Positions 24,451 through 33,852 of a DNA stretch of 43,793 bases are shown one piece after another. The stretch covers positions 1 through 43,793 of the forward strand of contig NZ_KB907827.1 in the NCBI RefSeq assembly GCF_000382225.1. The letters are read 5' to 3'. Below the pieces are notes generated by a model. That model was given only the letters and a program-made list of their open reading frames with translations, was not told the origin of the DNA and ran no database searches. The position numbers were made by a program, and so were the translations under genes. The stretch comes from Hymenobacter aerophilus DSM 13606. GTDB lineage: Bacteria; Bacteroidota; Bacteroidia; Cytophagales; Hymenobacteraceae. Every line of letters begins with the position of its first letter. Positions within the stretch are counted from its first letter, which is position 1.

Positions 24451-24602
24451 GTGAGGAGGTGATAGAGTAACAGGCGTGTCATTCTGAGCGGAGCGAAGAA
24501 TCTCGCGTGCCAAAGTAATTTCCGACGACAGGATTTACCATTGCACGCGAGATTCTTCGCTTCGCTCTGAATGACACGCCTGTTACTCCATCACCTCCTC
24601 AC
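24451..24602. repeat. Palindrome with 60-bp arms, TCATTCTGAGC subtype, including mirrored leader
   Basis: Arms 24451-24510 and 24543-24602 are complementary with very few mismatches around a 32-nt loop. The inner part is the TCATTCTGAGC...GAATCTCGCGTGC element. The outer 30 bp is a GTGAGGAGGTGATAGAGTAA stretch whose mirror image forms the TCACCTCCTCAC leader of the following gene. The leader sequence is therefore part of the palindrome. Confidence 0.9.
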
Positions 24603-24636
24603 CCCAATTTGGCATGATATTCCGTTTAACCTGCGT

Positions 24637-25749
24637 ATGAAAACTTCTGCTTCTTTCCGATTCGCGCTGCTGCCGCTGCTTCTGTCCCTGCTGCTGCCCG
24701 GCGCGGCCCTGGCCCAACGCGAGCAGTCCATCTGGCTGTTCGGGCAGCAGGCGGGCCTGCAGTTTCCGGCCGATGGTGGGACGCCCACGCCGCTGCTGAC
24801 CAGCAAAATGGCCACTTACGAAGGCTCGGCGGTGGCCACCAATAAGCAGGGCCAGCTGCTATTCTACACCAACGGCGAGAACGTGTTCAACCGCCAGCAC
24901 CAAATCATGCCCAACGGCCGCAAGCTGATGGGCTCGGGCTCCAGCACCCAAAGCGCCCTGATTGTGCCCGACCCCGGCAGCGGCAACATCTTTTACATCT
25001 TCACCACCAGCGCCCAGGGTGGCCCCAACGGCCTGCGCTATTCCACCCTCGACATGACCCGTGACAACGGCCTCGGCGACCTGGTGCGCCTCAACGCCCT
25101 GCTCGTGGCGCCGGTGGCCGAGAAGCTGGCCGCCGTGCGCCACCAAAACGGCCGCGACGTGTGGGTGGTGGCCCACCGCTGGAACTCCAACGCCTTCGTG
25201 AGCTACCTCGTAACGCCCGACGGCGTGGCGGGCCGGCCCGTGATGAGCAACGTGGGCAGCATGCACGCCGGCCCCGGCCGCAACGCCATCGGGGCCATGA
25301 AATTCTCGCCCAACGGCACCAAGCTGGCCCTGGCTCTGTGGCACGAGGCCAATAAGTACGAGGTGTTCGACTTCGACCGCAGCACCGGCCAGGTGCGCAA
25401 TCCGCGCTCCTACGGCCCCTACCCCGAGGCCTACGGCGTCGAGTTTTCGCCAGATGGCTCCAAGCTCTACGGCTCGAGCAACGGCGAAGGCGGCGGCCAG
25501 GCCCAAATTTACCAGATTGACCTAAAAACCGGCCAGGCCGCGGTTATCGGCAAGTCGGCCAACCGCAAAGTGGGCTCCCTGCAGCGCGCCCCCGACGGCA
25601 ACATTTACGTCTCGCGCGAAGACAACCCCTTCCTGGGCGTCATCAAAAATCCCAACGCCGCCGAGGCTACTTACGTGGACGATGGCCTCAAACTCGGTGG
25701 CCGCCGCGGCAAATTGGGCCTGCCGAACTTCATCACGGAGCCGAAATAA
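24637..25749 (+). CDS. Secreted WD40-like beta-propeller protein
   Basis: The 370-residue product has a signal peptide (MKTSASFRFALLPLLLSLLL, ending AALAQ) and propeller repeats: SIWLFGQQAGLQF, YEGSAVATNKQGQLLFYTNG, ENVFNRQHQIMPNG, AIGAMKFSPNGTKLALALW, AYGVEFSPDGSKLYGSSN and LQRAPDGNIYVSR. This WLFG...G.LLFYTNG.NV.N..H..MPNG pattern is typical of Cytophagales surface proteins that normally carry a type IX C-terminal domain. Here the protein ends right after the propeller, so it has no visible sorting domain and is probably periplasmic or secreted by another path. The start at 24637 gives the signal peptide. Confidence 0.85.
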   Translation: MKTSASFRFALLPLLLSLLLPGAALAQREQSIWLFGQQAGLQFPADGGTPTPLLTSKMATYEGSAVATNKQGQLLFYTNGENVFNRQHQIMPNGRKLMGSGSSTQSALIVPDPGSGNIFYIFTTSAQGGPNGLRYSTLDMTRDNGLGDLVRLNALLVAPVAEKLAAVRHQNGRDVWVVAHRWNSNAFVSYLVTPDGVAGRPVMSNVGSMHAGPGRNAIGAMKFSPNGTKLALALWHEANKYEVFDFDRSTGQVRNPRSYGPYPEAYGVEFSPDGSKLYGSSNGEGGGQAQIYQIDLKTGQAAVIGKSANRKVGSLQRAPDGNIYVSREDNPFLGVIKNPNAAEATYVDDGLKLGGRRGKLGLPNFITEPK

Positions 25750-25772
25750 GGCGGTTCGGTGTTGAACTCCAG

Positions 25773-25875
25773 AACGTCATTCAGAGCGCAGCGAAGAATC
25801 TCGCGTGCAATGATAAATCCTGACGTCAGGGTTAGCATTGCACGCGAGATTCTTCGCTGCGCTCTGAATGACGTT
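25773..25875. repeat. TCATTCAGAGC palindrome between convergent genes, copy F
   Basis: AACGTCATTCAGAGCGCAGC plus GAAGAATCTCGCGTGCAATG is matched by the inverted copy ending GCTCTGAATGACGTT. It belongs to the same subtype as 24451-24602 and 38717-38817 and lies between convergent genes, where it can act as a bidirectional terminator. Confidence 0.92.
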
Positions 25876-25889
25876 GTTATTTCACCAGC

Positions 25890-27287
25890 TCACTCGCTCT
25901 TACCACCCAGTCGAAACCGCAGGAACCCGGCGGCGGCCGAGAGGTAAGGGTTTTCGGAAGCCACCAGCCCCACCACGTCGCGGGTGCTGACGCCGGCTTC
26001 GTAGAACGAGGTGCTGATGGTGAGGCCCAGCGGCACACTCAGGCGACCGTAGCCGGCGCCGCCACTCAGGCCGCTGCTCAGGCGCAGCCAGCGGGTGGGC
26101 TTGAAGTCGAGGCCCGCCCCCACGAAAGGCGCGGTGAGGTTGCCGGCCACGTCGTTGAGAGGCAGCGTAACGTCGAGGCCGGCTTCGAAGTACTCGCTCA
26201 GGCGCACGCCGGCGCCGGCCCGCAGCTTGGTGGGCAGGTTGGCGCGGCGCTCCTGACCGGCCTGGTACTCGAACAGGCTGTCGGTGCCGGTGGCGAAGAT
26301 TTCGGCGGCTTCCTTGATGAAGTTGTAGCTCCCGATGCCCTCCGATTTCAGCTTCTTGAGTTTCTGGTCGGTGGCCGTGAGCAGGTTGCCGGTCCAGGTC
26401 ATCTGGCCCAAATCAGTAACGGCCAAACCCAGCCGGACCGCCTTGCCTACTTCGGCGGCCAGCCCTACATCGAAGCCGTGGCCCTGGCCCACGGGCCTGA
26501 GGCCGGCGCCGGTTTTCAGGTTGAAGCTGGGGTTGGTGGTTACGCTGCCGTAGTTGACGTCGAACAGCGGCGAGAGGGAGCTGTAGGCCCGCAAATCGCC
26601 CGGCTCAACCCGGATATCGATAATGCCCACGCCCTGGATGTAGCGGTAGCCAGCGCCGGCCGAAAGTTGCAGCAACGGCAAATCGAGCACCCGCGTGCCC
26701 CAGGCCACATTGAACTCGCTCAGGGCCGTCAGCTGCAGGTTGGTGCCGGCCAGCACCTCCGACACCAGCGGCACGTTGCCGGCCGCCGTGGCCTGGTAAA
26801 TAGGCGCCTCACGACCCAGAAACGCAATTTCGGCCGCGTTCTGATTCAGGCCCACGTGTCCGGCGGTGCGCAGCCGGTGGCTCACGGCCACGCCCCCAAT
26901 CACCGGCAGCTGCACCGACAGCCCCAGCGTAGTGGCGTCGGCGCTGAAGTTAGCGACGTTATCAGAAGTAAAAGCGCGGGCAAACTCCTGCTTTTGCGCC
27001 GGCGTGAGGGCCTCGTTGGTGTCGAACACGAACTTGCGCAGCTGCTGGCGCGTGAGCGCCTGCGAGCTGACCCCGGCCCCCGCCTCGCCCACGGTAAACG
27101 CCACCAGCGCCCCACCCCGCCGGCCCAGGTTGGCCGGGTTGATGCCGATGGCCTGAAAATCGGAGGCGAATGTGGTGGCCACGCCGCCCCGGCCGGTGGC
27201 TGTAAAGTTGCTTAGCTCGTTCTGGGCCCACCCGGCCGCGGGCAGCGCCAGCAGGCCGGCGGCAGTCAGGAGTGAAAAGCGGTTCAT
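25890..27287 (-). CDS. DUF5723-type outer-membrane beta-barrel protein
   Basis: The 465-residue product has a signal peptide (MNRFSLLTAAGLLALPAAGW, cleaved after AQ). Beta-barrel sequence follows with GINPANLGRRG, VAVSHRLRTAGHVGL, GLAVTDLGQMTWTGN, LRAGAGVRLSEYFEAGLDVT and a C-terminal aromatic strand (GFLRFRLGGKSE). GINPANL and D(L/I)G motifs are shared with PorV-like and DUF5723 proteins of Bacteroidota. It sits in the outer membrane; function unknown. A -7 box at 27413-27420 is well placed to drive it. Confidence 0.85.
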   Translation of the reverse strand: MNRFSLLTAAGLLALPAAGWAQNELSNFTATGRGGVATTFASDFQAIGINPANLGRRGGALVAFTVGEAGAGVSSQALTRQQLRKFVFDTNEALTPAQKQEFARAFTSDNVANFSADATTLGLSVQLPVIGGVAVSHRLRTAGHVGLNQNAAEIAFLGREAPIYQATAAGNVPLVSEVLAGTNLQLTALSEFNVAWGTRVLDLPLLQLSAGAGYRYIQGVGIIDIRVEPGDLRAYSSLSPLFDVNYGSVTTNPSFNLKTGAGLRPVGQGHGFDVGLAAEVGKAVRLGLAVTDLGQMTWTGNLLTATDQKLKKLKSEGIGSYNFIKEAAEIFATGTDSLFEYQAGQERRANLPTKLRAGAGVRLSEYFEAGLDVTLPLNDVAGNLTAPFVGAGLDFKPTRWLRLSSGLSGGAGYGRLSVPLGLTISTSFYEAGVSTRDVVGLVASENPYLSAAAGFLRFRLGGKSE

Positions 27288-27336
27288 GGGCGATAATTGA
27301 AGCGGGAGAAGTAGCTTGCGGGGAGATGGGAAGGCC

Positions 27337-27378
27337 CTGTCATCCTGAGCGGAGCGGACGCCAGATGAAGGATGACAG
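27337..27378. repeat. Shortened TCATCCTGAGC element, copy G
   Basis: CTGTCATCCTGAGCGGAGCG on the left meets a GGATGACAG end only 22 nt later, so the inner arm and centre are deleted. It lies in the divergent spacer between the DUF5723 gene and meaB. Confidence 0.8.
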
Positions 27379-27412
27379 CTGTTTTCTGGTTTGACTATTC
27401 TCCCACCCGCTC

Positions 27413-27420
27413 CAAAGATA
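27413..27420 (-). promoter_or_regulatory. Bacteroidota -7 box for the DUF5723 gene
   Basis: On the minus strand it reads TATCTTTG, an exact consensus match, 126 nt upstream of the ATG at 27287. The leader would include the shortened palindrome at 27337-27378. Confidence 0.5.
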
Positions 27421-27441
27421 ACGCTCTACCCTGCTTTCCCC

Positions 27442-28419
27442 GTGCCCAAACGCTTTTCTGCTTCCGAATACAGTGAGGGAATTCTGGCCGGCAACCGCGT
27501 GCGGCTCAGCCAGGCTATTACCCTGGTGGAAAGCACCTTGCCTTCCGACCAGGCGCTGGCTCAGCAGGTGCTCGATGCGGTGCTGCCCCACGCCGGCCGC
27601 TCGGTGCGGGTGGGCATTACGGGCGTGCCGGGCGTGGGCAAAAGCACGTTTATCGAAGCGCTGGGCCTGCACCTGGTGCGCGAGCAGGGCCATCGGCTGG
27701 CGATACTCGCCGTCGACCCCACCAGCCAGCGCAGCGGCGGCAGCATTCTGGGCGACAAAACCCGCATGAACGAGCTGGCGGCCCATCCGCAGGCCTTCAT
27801 CCGCCCCTCGCCGGCCGGCCGCAGCCTGGGCGGCGTTACGCGCAGCACCCGCGAGGCGCTGCTGCTGTGCGAAGCGGCCGGCCACGACGTGATTTTTGTG
27901 GAAACCGTAGGCGTGGGCCAGAGCGAAACCGCCGTGCACGGCATGGTCGATTTCTTTTTGCTGCTGATGCTGGCCGGGGCCGGCGACGAGCTGCAGGGCA
28001 TCAAGAAGGGCATCATGGAAATGGCCGACGCCATCTCCATCACCAAGGCCGACCAGGGCAACGAGCTGGCCGCCCGCCGGGCCCGCCGCGAGTACCAGAA
28101 CGCGCTGCACCTGTACCCGCTCTCGCCCAGCGGCTGGGTTCCCGAGGTAACCGTCAGCTCGGCGCTTACCGGCCAGGGCGTGCCCACGGTGTGGGAAATT
28201 ATCATGCGCTACGTGCAGCAAACGCAGGAAAGCGGCTATTTCCAGCAGCGCCGCCAGGAGCAGAACCTGCATTGGCTGCACGAAACCATCCGCCAAAGCC
28301 TGGAAACCCAGTTCTACCAACGCCCCGCCGTGCGCGAGCAACTGGCCGCCATCGAGCAGGCCGTGCGCGAGGGCCGTAAATCAGCCTTTGGGGCGGCCGG
28401 GGAGCTGCTGGGGCTGTAA
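27442..28419 (+). CDS. meaB: Methylmalonyl-CoA mutase-associated GTPase MeaB
   Basis: MeaB is the G3E-family GTPase that gates cobalamin loading and protects methylmalonyl-CoA mutase. The protein has the P-loop [18 protein letters not shown] (about residues 55-72), the switch region [21 protein letters not shown], the Walker B region [14 protein letters not shown] and the base-recognition segment ITKADQGNE, plus the helical C-terminal dimerisation arm. GTG 27442 ([18 protein letters not shown]) was chosen as start because it gives the family's usual N-terminus; a TTG at 27391 would add 17 residues. It lies about 10.7 kb from mutB, its functional partner, and is not in its operon. Confidence 0.92.
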   Translation: MPKRFSASEYSEGILAGNRVRLSQAITLVESTLPSDQALAQQVLDAVLPHAGRSVRVGITGVPGVGKSTFIEALGLHLVREQGHRLAILAVDPTSQRSGGSILGDKTRMNELAAHPQAFIRPSPAGRSLGGVTRSTREALLLCEAAGHDVIFVETVGVGQSETAVHGMVDFFLLLMLAGAGDELQGIKKGIMEMADAISITKADQGNELAARRARREYQNALHLYPLSPSGWVPEVTVSSALTGQGVPTVWEIIMRYVQQTQESGYFQQRRQEQNLHWLHETIRQSLETQFYQRPAVREQLAAIEQAVREGRKSAFGAAGELLGL

Positions 28420-28445
28420 GGCTGGTTCTCCCCTTATCCCCGCTT

Positions 28446-31046
28446 TTACGGGCGTAGCGTCAGGTAGTCGAGGTAGTAGAGCACCTTGACGGACACCGAG
28501 TTGTTGTGGGGCGTGTTGAGCGTGTTGTTGAAGTTGGTGAAGTACTGCGGCAGCGTTTCGTCGCCGGCCAGGTAGCTGGAATTAGCGTTTTTCCAGACCA
28601 CCGTTATCTGCGAGCCGGGCGCGAACCACCACGAAAACACGGCATCCACATTGAAGGCATTGAAGCTGTTGTCGCGGTTACGCTGGTAGGCCACGGCCTG
28701 CTCCTCGCCGCCCGGGTTCAGGCGCGAAAAGTCGCGGTAGCGGGCCACGCTCACGTAGTGCCGGGTGCGGATGGTAAACGACATGCGGTTGGTGAACGTG
28801 TAGTTCGCCGACAGCGTGTTGGTGGTGGTGATGCGGCGGCGGCGACCCAGAATAACGTCGGCCACGTCGTTGTGGAAGAACGGCTGGTCTTGGGGCTCTC
28901 CCTTATTGAGGCCGCCAGCGTAGCCGATTTCGTTGCGGCGCAGCGACCAGTCGAAGCTGTAGCGGAAGGTGAGCTGGTTGTTGGCCCGGTAGCGCGGGCT
29001 GATGTTGACGTCGTACCCGTCGCGCCCGGTGCGAAGCCCGTCGGCGGCGAACCACCGACCGGCCAGACTTACGTCGTAGGCCAGCTTTTTACGGTAATCG
29101 GAACTGCCGTAGCCATTCACCCCAATGTTGGCCGGAACGCGCACGTAGTACTCCCCCAACGGCTCGCGGCGGGGCTCAAAGTAGTCGTGCTGAACCAGGC
29201 TACCATCCAGGTTGCCTCCCAGCGAGAAGAAATTTTTGGTGAAGGTGGTGTTGAAGCCCGAGTAGAAGCCCACATCCTGGCGGCGCGTCGGCTTATAGAG
29301 CAGGGTCTGATAGAGGCCAATGTTGGTGCGCAGGTTGTTTACCTTCCAGAACGGCTCGTATTTGTTGTAGCTGACCGATGCCTCCTGACTGATGGAATTG
29401 TTGGAGAACAGAATGCCCAAATCATTCGGGTCGTAGGTGTCCGACTCGATGCCGTGCTCCAGGCTCCAGTTCCAGTTGCCGCTGATTTTGGCCAGCCTCA
29501 GGTCGTATTTGTACCCGTCGCGGTTGTTGATCTGCTCCGTCGAGCCAAACACCTGGCCCCGGCGGCGCGAGTAGTTGGCCTGGCCCTTGAGGGCGTAGGT
29601 GTTGGCCTTATTGGCGAAGCGGAACAGGCCGCCGGTGACGTTGGCGTCGTAGGTGCTGCCCTTGCGCGTGACGTTGGTGTTGATGAGCGAGACGTAGGAG
29701 TTGTTCTTCAGGCTCTGGTCGAGCACGAAAATGTTGTAGTTGGAAAACGGCTGCGTGAGCACCTCGCGCCGCTGGCCGGTGGTGCTGTCCTGCACGGTGG
29801 CGTACACGTCGTTGCTCAGGGCATTGAACAGGCCCAGGCCCAGCCCGCTTTTGGTGCGGCCCGATATTTTGGTGGCGTTCAGCAGCCGCGTAATGCCGGG
29901 GTTGCTCACCACGTATTCGCCCTCCCGGATTTGCCCATCGGGGCCGGTGGTGCGGCCGCGCAGCTGCCCGTCTACCTCATAAAACCCCAGCGGCTGGCCG
30001 CCCACCCGGCGCGAGTAAAACAGCCCGCCCTTATTAAACAGCTCGGTGCCCTCGGTGAAAAACGCCCGATTTTCGTTGTATTGCACCTCGAAGGGCGAGA
30101 GGTTGAGCACCTGGTTGTCGCTCTGCACCTGCCCGAAATCGGGCACCAGCGTGGCATCAAGCGTGAAGCTTTCGTTGATGCCCCACTTCACGTCGGCCCC
30201 GCCGTTGAGGCTGGTGCTGGCGTTGCGCGTGCCCTGCTCGTTGTAGGGGTAGTGGTTGAAATAGGCCGACACGTAGGGCGTGAGCGACAGGCGCAGCGGC
30301 GGCTTGATGTCGCGCAGGCCGCGCAGCTCGCCGAACTGGTTCACGAGGCCATCCACCTGGGGCTTCACCTCGTTCCAGAAAAACTGCTGGCGGGTGCTCT
30401 GGCGCTGCCGCGCGAAGTTGAGGCCCCACACCTGCTCGGCCGCGTCGCTGAAGCGGATGGCCGAGTACGGAATCCGGATTTCGGCCACCCAGTCGTTGCC
30501 CTGCAGCTTGGTCTGGCTCATCCACACGGCATTCCAGTTGAAATCCTCGCCGCCGGCCGGCGAGTAGCGGGCATCAAGCTGCACGCCGCCGGGCGTGATG
30601 AAAAAGCCGTAGCCGTTGAGCTTGTCGTGGTAGGTGTCGAGGAACACGCCGAAGTAGTCGGTGTTGCCCAAATCGTCGCGCTGGGTTAGCTCGCGCAGGA
30701 TGGAATCGGGGCTCACGTCGTGCATCACGGCCCCGATATACAGGGCGGCATCATCGTAGAGCAGGCGCACTTCGGTGGCGTGCTTTTCGCGCCGGCCGGG
30801 CGTAGGGCGGTTTTCGGTGAAGTTGGATGCCACCGGCGCGGTCCGCCAGGCGGCTTCGTCCAGGTCGCCGTCTATTTTAATGCTTTCGGTGATGCGCGTG
30901 GCCTGAAACTGCCGCTTCGGGGCGGGCAGGGCGGCACTGTCGGCCGCGGTAGTTCTGGCGCCGGCCGCCGCCGACTTCTGGGCATGTGCCGGTCCGGCCA
31001 GCCATAGCAATAACAACAGCCCCAGCAGGGCGCTATAAGGTTTCAC
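28446..31046 (-). CDS. DUF5916 outer-membrane protein with N-terminal CBM9-like domain
   Basis: The 866-residue product has a signal peptide (ending AGPAHAQ). A carbohydrate-binding family 9-like sandwich follows (about 50-230: ITESIKIDGDLDEAAWRTA, ATEVRLLYDDAALYIGAVM, NTDYFGVFLDTYHDKLNGY, WVAEIRIPYSAIRF). The DUF5916 barrel follows with LVPDFGQVQSDNQVLNLSPF, YNENRAFFTEGTELF and many alternating-hydrophobic strands to the C-terminus. Such proteins are abundant in Bacteroidota outer membranes and of unknown role. It ends convergently with meaB, 26 bp away. A GC-rich hairpin (31099-31125) lies in its upstream spacer. Confidence 0.9.
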   Translation of the reverse strand: MKPYSALLGLLLLLWLAGPAHAQKSAAAGARTTAADSAALPAPKRQFQATRITESIKIDGDLDEAAWRTAPVASNFTENRPTPGRREKHATEVRLLYDDAALYIGAVMHDVSPDSILRELTQRDDLGNTDYFGVFLDTYHDKLNGYGFFITPGGVQLDARYSPAGGEDFNWNAVWMSQTKLQGNDWVAEIRIPYSAIRFSDAAEQVWGLNFARQRQSTRQQFFWNEVKPQVDGLVNQFGELRGLRDIKPPLRLSLTPYVSAYFNHYPYNEQGTRNASTSLNGGADVKWGINESFTLDATLVPDFGQVQSDNQVLNLSPFEVQYNENRAFFTEGTELFNKGGLFYSRRVGGQPLGFYEVDGQLRGRTTGPDGQIREGEYVVSNPGITRLLNATKISGRTKSGLGLGLFNALSNDVYATVQDSTTGQRREVLTQPFSNYNIFVLDQSLKNNSYVSLINTNVTRKGSTYDANVTGGLFRFANKANTYALKGQANYSRRRGQVFGSTEQINNRDGYKYDLRLAKISGNWNWSLEHGIESDTYDPNDLGILFSNNSISQEASVSYNKYEPFWKVNNLRTNIGLYQTLLYKPTRRQDVGFYSGFNTTFTKNFFSLGGNLDGSLVQHDYFEPRREPLGEYYVRVPANIGVNGYGSSDYRKKLAYDVSLAGRWFAADGLRTGRDGYDVNISPRYRANNQLTFRYSFDWSLRRNEIGYAGGLNKGEPQDQPFFHNDVADVILGRRRRITTTNTLSANYTFTNRMSFTIRTRHYVSVARYRDFSRLNPGGEEQAVAYQRNRDNSFNAFNVDAVFSWWFAPGSQITVVWKNANSSYLAGDETLPQYFTNFNNTLNTPHNNSVSVKVLYYLDYLTLRP

Positions 31047-31187
31047 GCAGAACTATTGAGAAAGTAAGAAATCAGACCATCCAGCCAACAAGCGCCACGC
31101 CGCGGCCGGCCCAAAGGGCCGCGGCTTGCCGCCATAGATGCCGGCGCCACCTCAACCGTTGCCTGTTGGCGCCGAAAATTTCCGAAT

Positions 31188-31218
31188 AAAAACCGGCCGC
31201 CGTTGCAGCGGCGGCCGG
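31188..31218 (-). terminator. Rho-independent terminator of the blaI-M56 operon
   Basis: On the minus strand a GC-rich stem (CCGGCCGCCG pairing with CGGCGGCCGG, loop within 31203-31208) is followed by TTTTTATT. It starts 16 bp after the M56 stop codon. Confidence 0.85.
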
Positions 31219-31233
31219 CGCGGATTTACGCTC

Positions 31234-33852
31234 TTATTCACTCACGGAAATCTGAATGTTGCGGCTGCTTTTGCCGGCCATGGCGGGCTCTACGCCCAGC
31301 AGGCGGCGGTACTTTTCGGCCACCGCGGCGGGCTGCCGCTGGCCATTCACCGTCATGGTTTGGTTGTTGAGCTGAAACTGAAACCCCTTGTCGGAGGCGC
31401 CAATCAGCCCATCGCGGCGCAGTTCGGCCCGGATTTCATCGGTCGTGAGCATGGGCGGCGGTGGTGGGGCCGGCAGGGCCTGAGGCGCGGCCGGAGCGCG
31501 GGGTGCCGGCGGGGCGGGCGGGGCGGGCGGCGCTGGCAGGCCGCGTACCGAGCCGGCGCCGGTCGTGCTGGTCGTCGTTATGGGCCCCGAGGTTTGGTAG
31601 TTGAGGTTGTAATTGCCCCGCAGCGGGCGGCCCTGCAGCTGCTCTACCAGCCGCAGATATTTCTGGTGCACGGCGGCGGGCTGCTTTTTGCCATTCACCG
31701 TCAGCCCGCTGGCCGAAAGGCTGAATTGCAGGTTGTTGGTGTTCTGGATGATGTTGTCTTTGCGCAGCTCCCGCAGCAGGGCGTTGGTCGCCTCATCCCG
31801 CTTAGCCTGCTCAGCATCGCGTTTTGCCTGCTCCGTGTCGCGTTTCGCCTGATCAGCGTCGCGGCGGGCCTGGTCGGCGTCGCGGAAGGCTTGCTGCCGG
31901 TCGCGCATCTGCTGCTCCATGTCGCGGCGGTGTTGTTCTAGGTCGCGGCGCTGTTGGGCGGCGTTCTGGCGGGTTTGCTGCTGTCGGTCGCGCAGCTCCT
32001 CCAGTTGGTCCTGCCGCCGTTCGCGCAACGCTTCCAGCTGCTCCTGTAGCGCTTCCCGCTCCTCGTCGGTGCGGGCTCTTTTAGCAGCGGCCTGCAGTTC
32101 CTTTTCGGCTTGGCTGAAAGCGTCGCGGGTAATTCCCTCGAAATCAACCTGGCTGAGCGCGTCGCGGGTTATACCGTCGAAATCAGTTTCACTCAGCGCC
32201 TTATTGGCCTCGGCCAGCGCCAGCGCCGAGAGTTCCTGCGCATCGGCGGCGCTTTGCGCGGTGCCGCTCAGGGCTGCCCGGTTCATGCGCAGCGCCAACG
32301 CTTCCATGCGCTGCTGCGCATCGGTTGCGGCCACCCGGGCGGGGCGGCGGTCGAGCAGCACGATGTCTACCTGGTCGCCTTTTTTGCGGGCCGGGGCAAT
32401 GTCAATCGGCTGGCCATCCACCAGCAGCTCCGTGAGGCGCCCTTTCTTGTCGCGCTTGATGATGACGGTGCCAGCCTCGCCACCACGGCGGCCGGCCCGC
32501 GACCAGCGCATCAACTGCGGGTTGCGCGTCGTGTCGAAGCTAACGCTGGTGCTGCCGAGGCGGGCCTGCGCCTGCCCATCAGCCGACACGCTCAGGATGC
32601 GCAACGGCTCCCGGGCAGCGGTTTCGGCACTGGCCACCGTTGCAGTGGCCGTAGCGGGAACAGCGGCCGCGGACGGCGCCGCAACCGGAGCAGCGGCGCG
32701 GGGCAGCCGGGCGGCGGCCGGGCGGGCCAGCGCGTCGGCCAGCGAGGTAGCCGCGGGCCGGGCCAGCGCCACGGCCGTGCTCAGCACCACCACGCCCACC
32801 AGCACCACGCAGGCGGCCATAAATCCTTCGGCAAACGTGGGCCGCTGCCGGCCCTGCACCAGCCGCCGGATGCGGCCCAGCACCGAGCCATCGGGCCCCA
32901 GCGCCGACAGCGCCAATTGGGCCCCGGCCGGCGCAGGAGCGGCTGTCAGCTCAGCCAGCGCGGCCAGGGCGCGGGCCACCGTGAGCGGGTTGCCGCCCAC
33001 CAGCGTCGTCGCCACGTCGTCGCAGCAGTTTTCGCGCTCGGTGCGCAGGCAGGCCGACATAAACCACACGCCCGGATGGTAAAACAGCACGGTTTCGGCC
33101 ACCGCCTGCAGCAGGTTGATGAGGTAGTCGCGGCGCTGCACGTGGGCCAGCTCGTGGGCCAGGATGGCTTCGAGATAGGCCGTGCCCAGGCCCGTAACGG
33201 CGCCCAGCGGCAGCAGCACCACCGGCCGCAGGTGCCCCACCACCACCGGCACCTTCACCAGCGCCGATTCGAGCAGTTCCACGCGCTGCTTCAGGCCGGC
33301 GCGGTCGGCCAGCGCGGCCAGCCGCTGCTGCCACTCGGCGGCCAGCGGCTGCACCCGGTAGCGGCGCAGGCGCTGCACGTAGGCCAGGCTGCCCAGCAGA
33401 CGCAGCACCATCACCAGCAGGCCCATCAGCCACACGGTTACCAGCAGCGGCAGATTGGCATCGAAATACTGCTGCCACGAAGTCTGCCAGCCGGTCGGTG
33501 CCACCTTATCAACGGAAGCCGGACTGGCCGCCGGCGCTGACACCACCGCAACAGTTGCCGCAGCCGCGCCGGCTGCAGTTTGCTGAATCGAAGCAGCGGC
33601 CGCAGTAGCAGCAGCAGGCGCCTGATAGTAGTAGCGGCCGAATGTGAGGCCGCCCAGCAGCAGCAGCAGGAGCAGCGCGGCGGCGGCCGTGCGGTAGCGC
33701 ACCTGGGCCGAATGGCGGCGCAGCAGCAGCAGCAGGCCGGCCAGCGCCAGCGCTACTACCGCCCCCTGCCACAGCGAATGCAGCAGCGTCCAGCCCAGGG
33801 CCCGCACCAGGGCCGGGGGCAGCAGTTGTTCGAGTTGGGCAGACCAGTTCAT
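31234..33852 (-). CDS. BlaR1-type M56 membrane metallopeptidase with long coiled-coil and duplicated C-terminal domain
   Basis: The 872-residue product starts with TM helices (about 18-44, 55-74 and 133-157) around the M56 zinc site HELAH (about 233-237) and the downstream TERENCCDDVA motif. A fourth TM helix lies at about 320-345. M56 proteins sense an outside signal and cleave the BlaI repressor inside. The region beyond is unusual: a long Arg/Asp/Gln-rich coiled coil with a near-perfect RRDADQAKRDTEQAKRDAEQ repeat (about 650-700), followed by two copies of a small domain (LTVNGKKQPAAVHQKYLRL and MTVNGQRQPAAVAEKYRRL) separated by a Pro/Ala linker. No penicillin-binding domain is present. 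The gene overlaps blaI by 4 bp (ATGA), so the two are translationally coupled. Confidence 0.9.
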   Translation of the reverse strand: MNWSAQLEQLLPPALVRALGWTLLHSLWQGAVVALALAGLLLLLRRHSAQVRYRTAAAALLLLLLLGGLTFGRYYYQAPAAATAAAASIQQTAAGAAAATVAVVSAPAASPASVDKVAPTGWQTSWQQYFDANLPLLVTVWLMGLLVMVLRLLGSLAYVQRLRRYRVQPLAAEWQQRLAALADRAGLKQRVELLESALVKVPVVVGHLRPVVLLPLGAVTGLGTAYLEAILAHELAHVQRRDYLINLLQAVAETVLFYHPGVWFMSACLRTERENCCDDVATTLVGGNPLTVARALAALAELTAAPAPAGAQLALSALGPDGSVLGRIRRLVQGRQRPTFAEGFMAACVVLVGVVVLSTAVALARPAATSLADALARPAAARLPRAAAPVAAPSAAAVPATATATVASAETAAREPLRILSVSADGQAQARLGSTSVSFDTTRNPQLMRWSRAGRRGGEAGTVIIKRDKKGRLTELLVDGQPIDIAPARKKGDQVDIVLLDRRPARVAATDAQQRMEALALRMNRAALSGTAQSAADAQELSALALAEANKALSETDFDGITRDALSQVDFEGITRDAFSQAEKELQAAAKRARTDEEREALQEQLEALRERRQDQLEELRDRQQQTRQNAAQQRRDLEQHRRDMEQQMRDRQQAFRDADQARRDADQAKRDTEQAKRDAEQAKRDEATNALLRELRKDNIIQNTNNLQFSLSASGLTVNGKKQPAAVHQKYLRLVEQLQGRPLRGNYNLNYQTSGPITTTSTTGAGSVRGLPAPPAPPAPPAPRAPAAPQALPAPPPPPMLTTDEIRAELRRDGLIGASDKGFQFQLNNQTMTVNGQRQPAAVAEKYRRLLGVEPAMAGKSSRNIQISVSE

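Noticed and set aside
27391..27441. TTG start for meaB
   Set aside because: The added residues are not typical of MeaB, and a GTG at 27442 gives the usual N-terminus.
28506..30689. 727-codon open frame antisense to the DUF5916 gene
   Set aside because: It is a GC-bias shadow: its composition is low-complexity (Val, Gly, Ala, His, Gln) and it lies entirely opposite a well-recognised gene with a signal peptide and domains. The same applies to long frames opposite susC, susD, M56, poxB and the J-domain-like gene.
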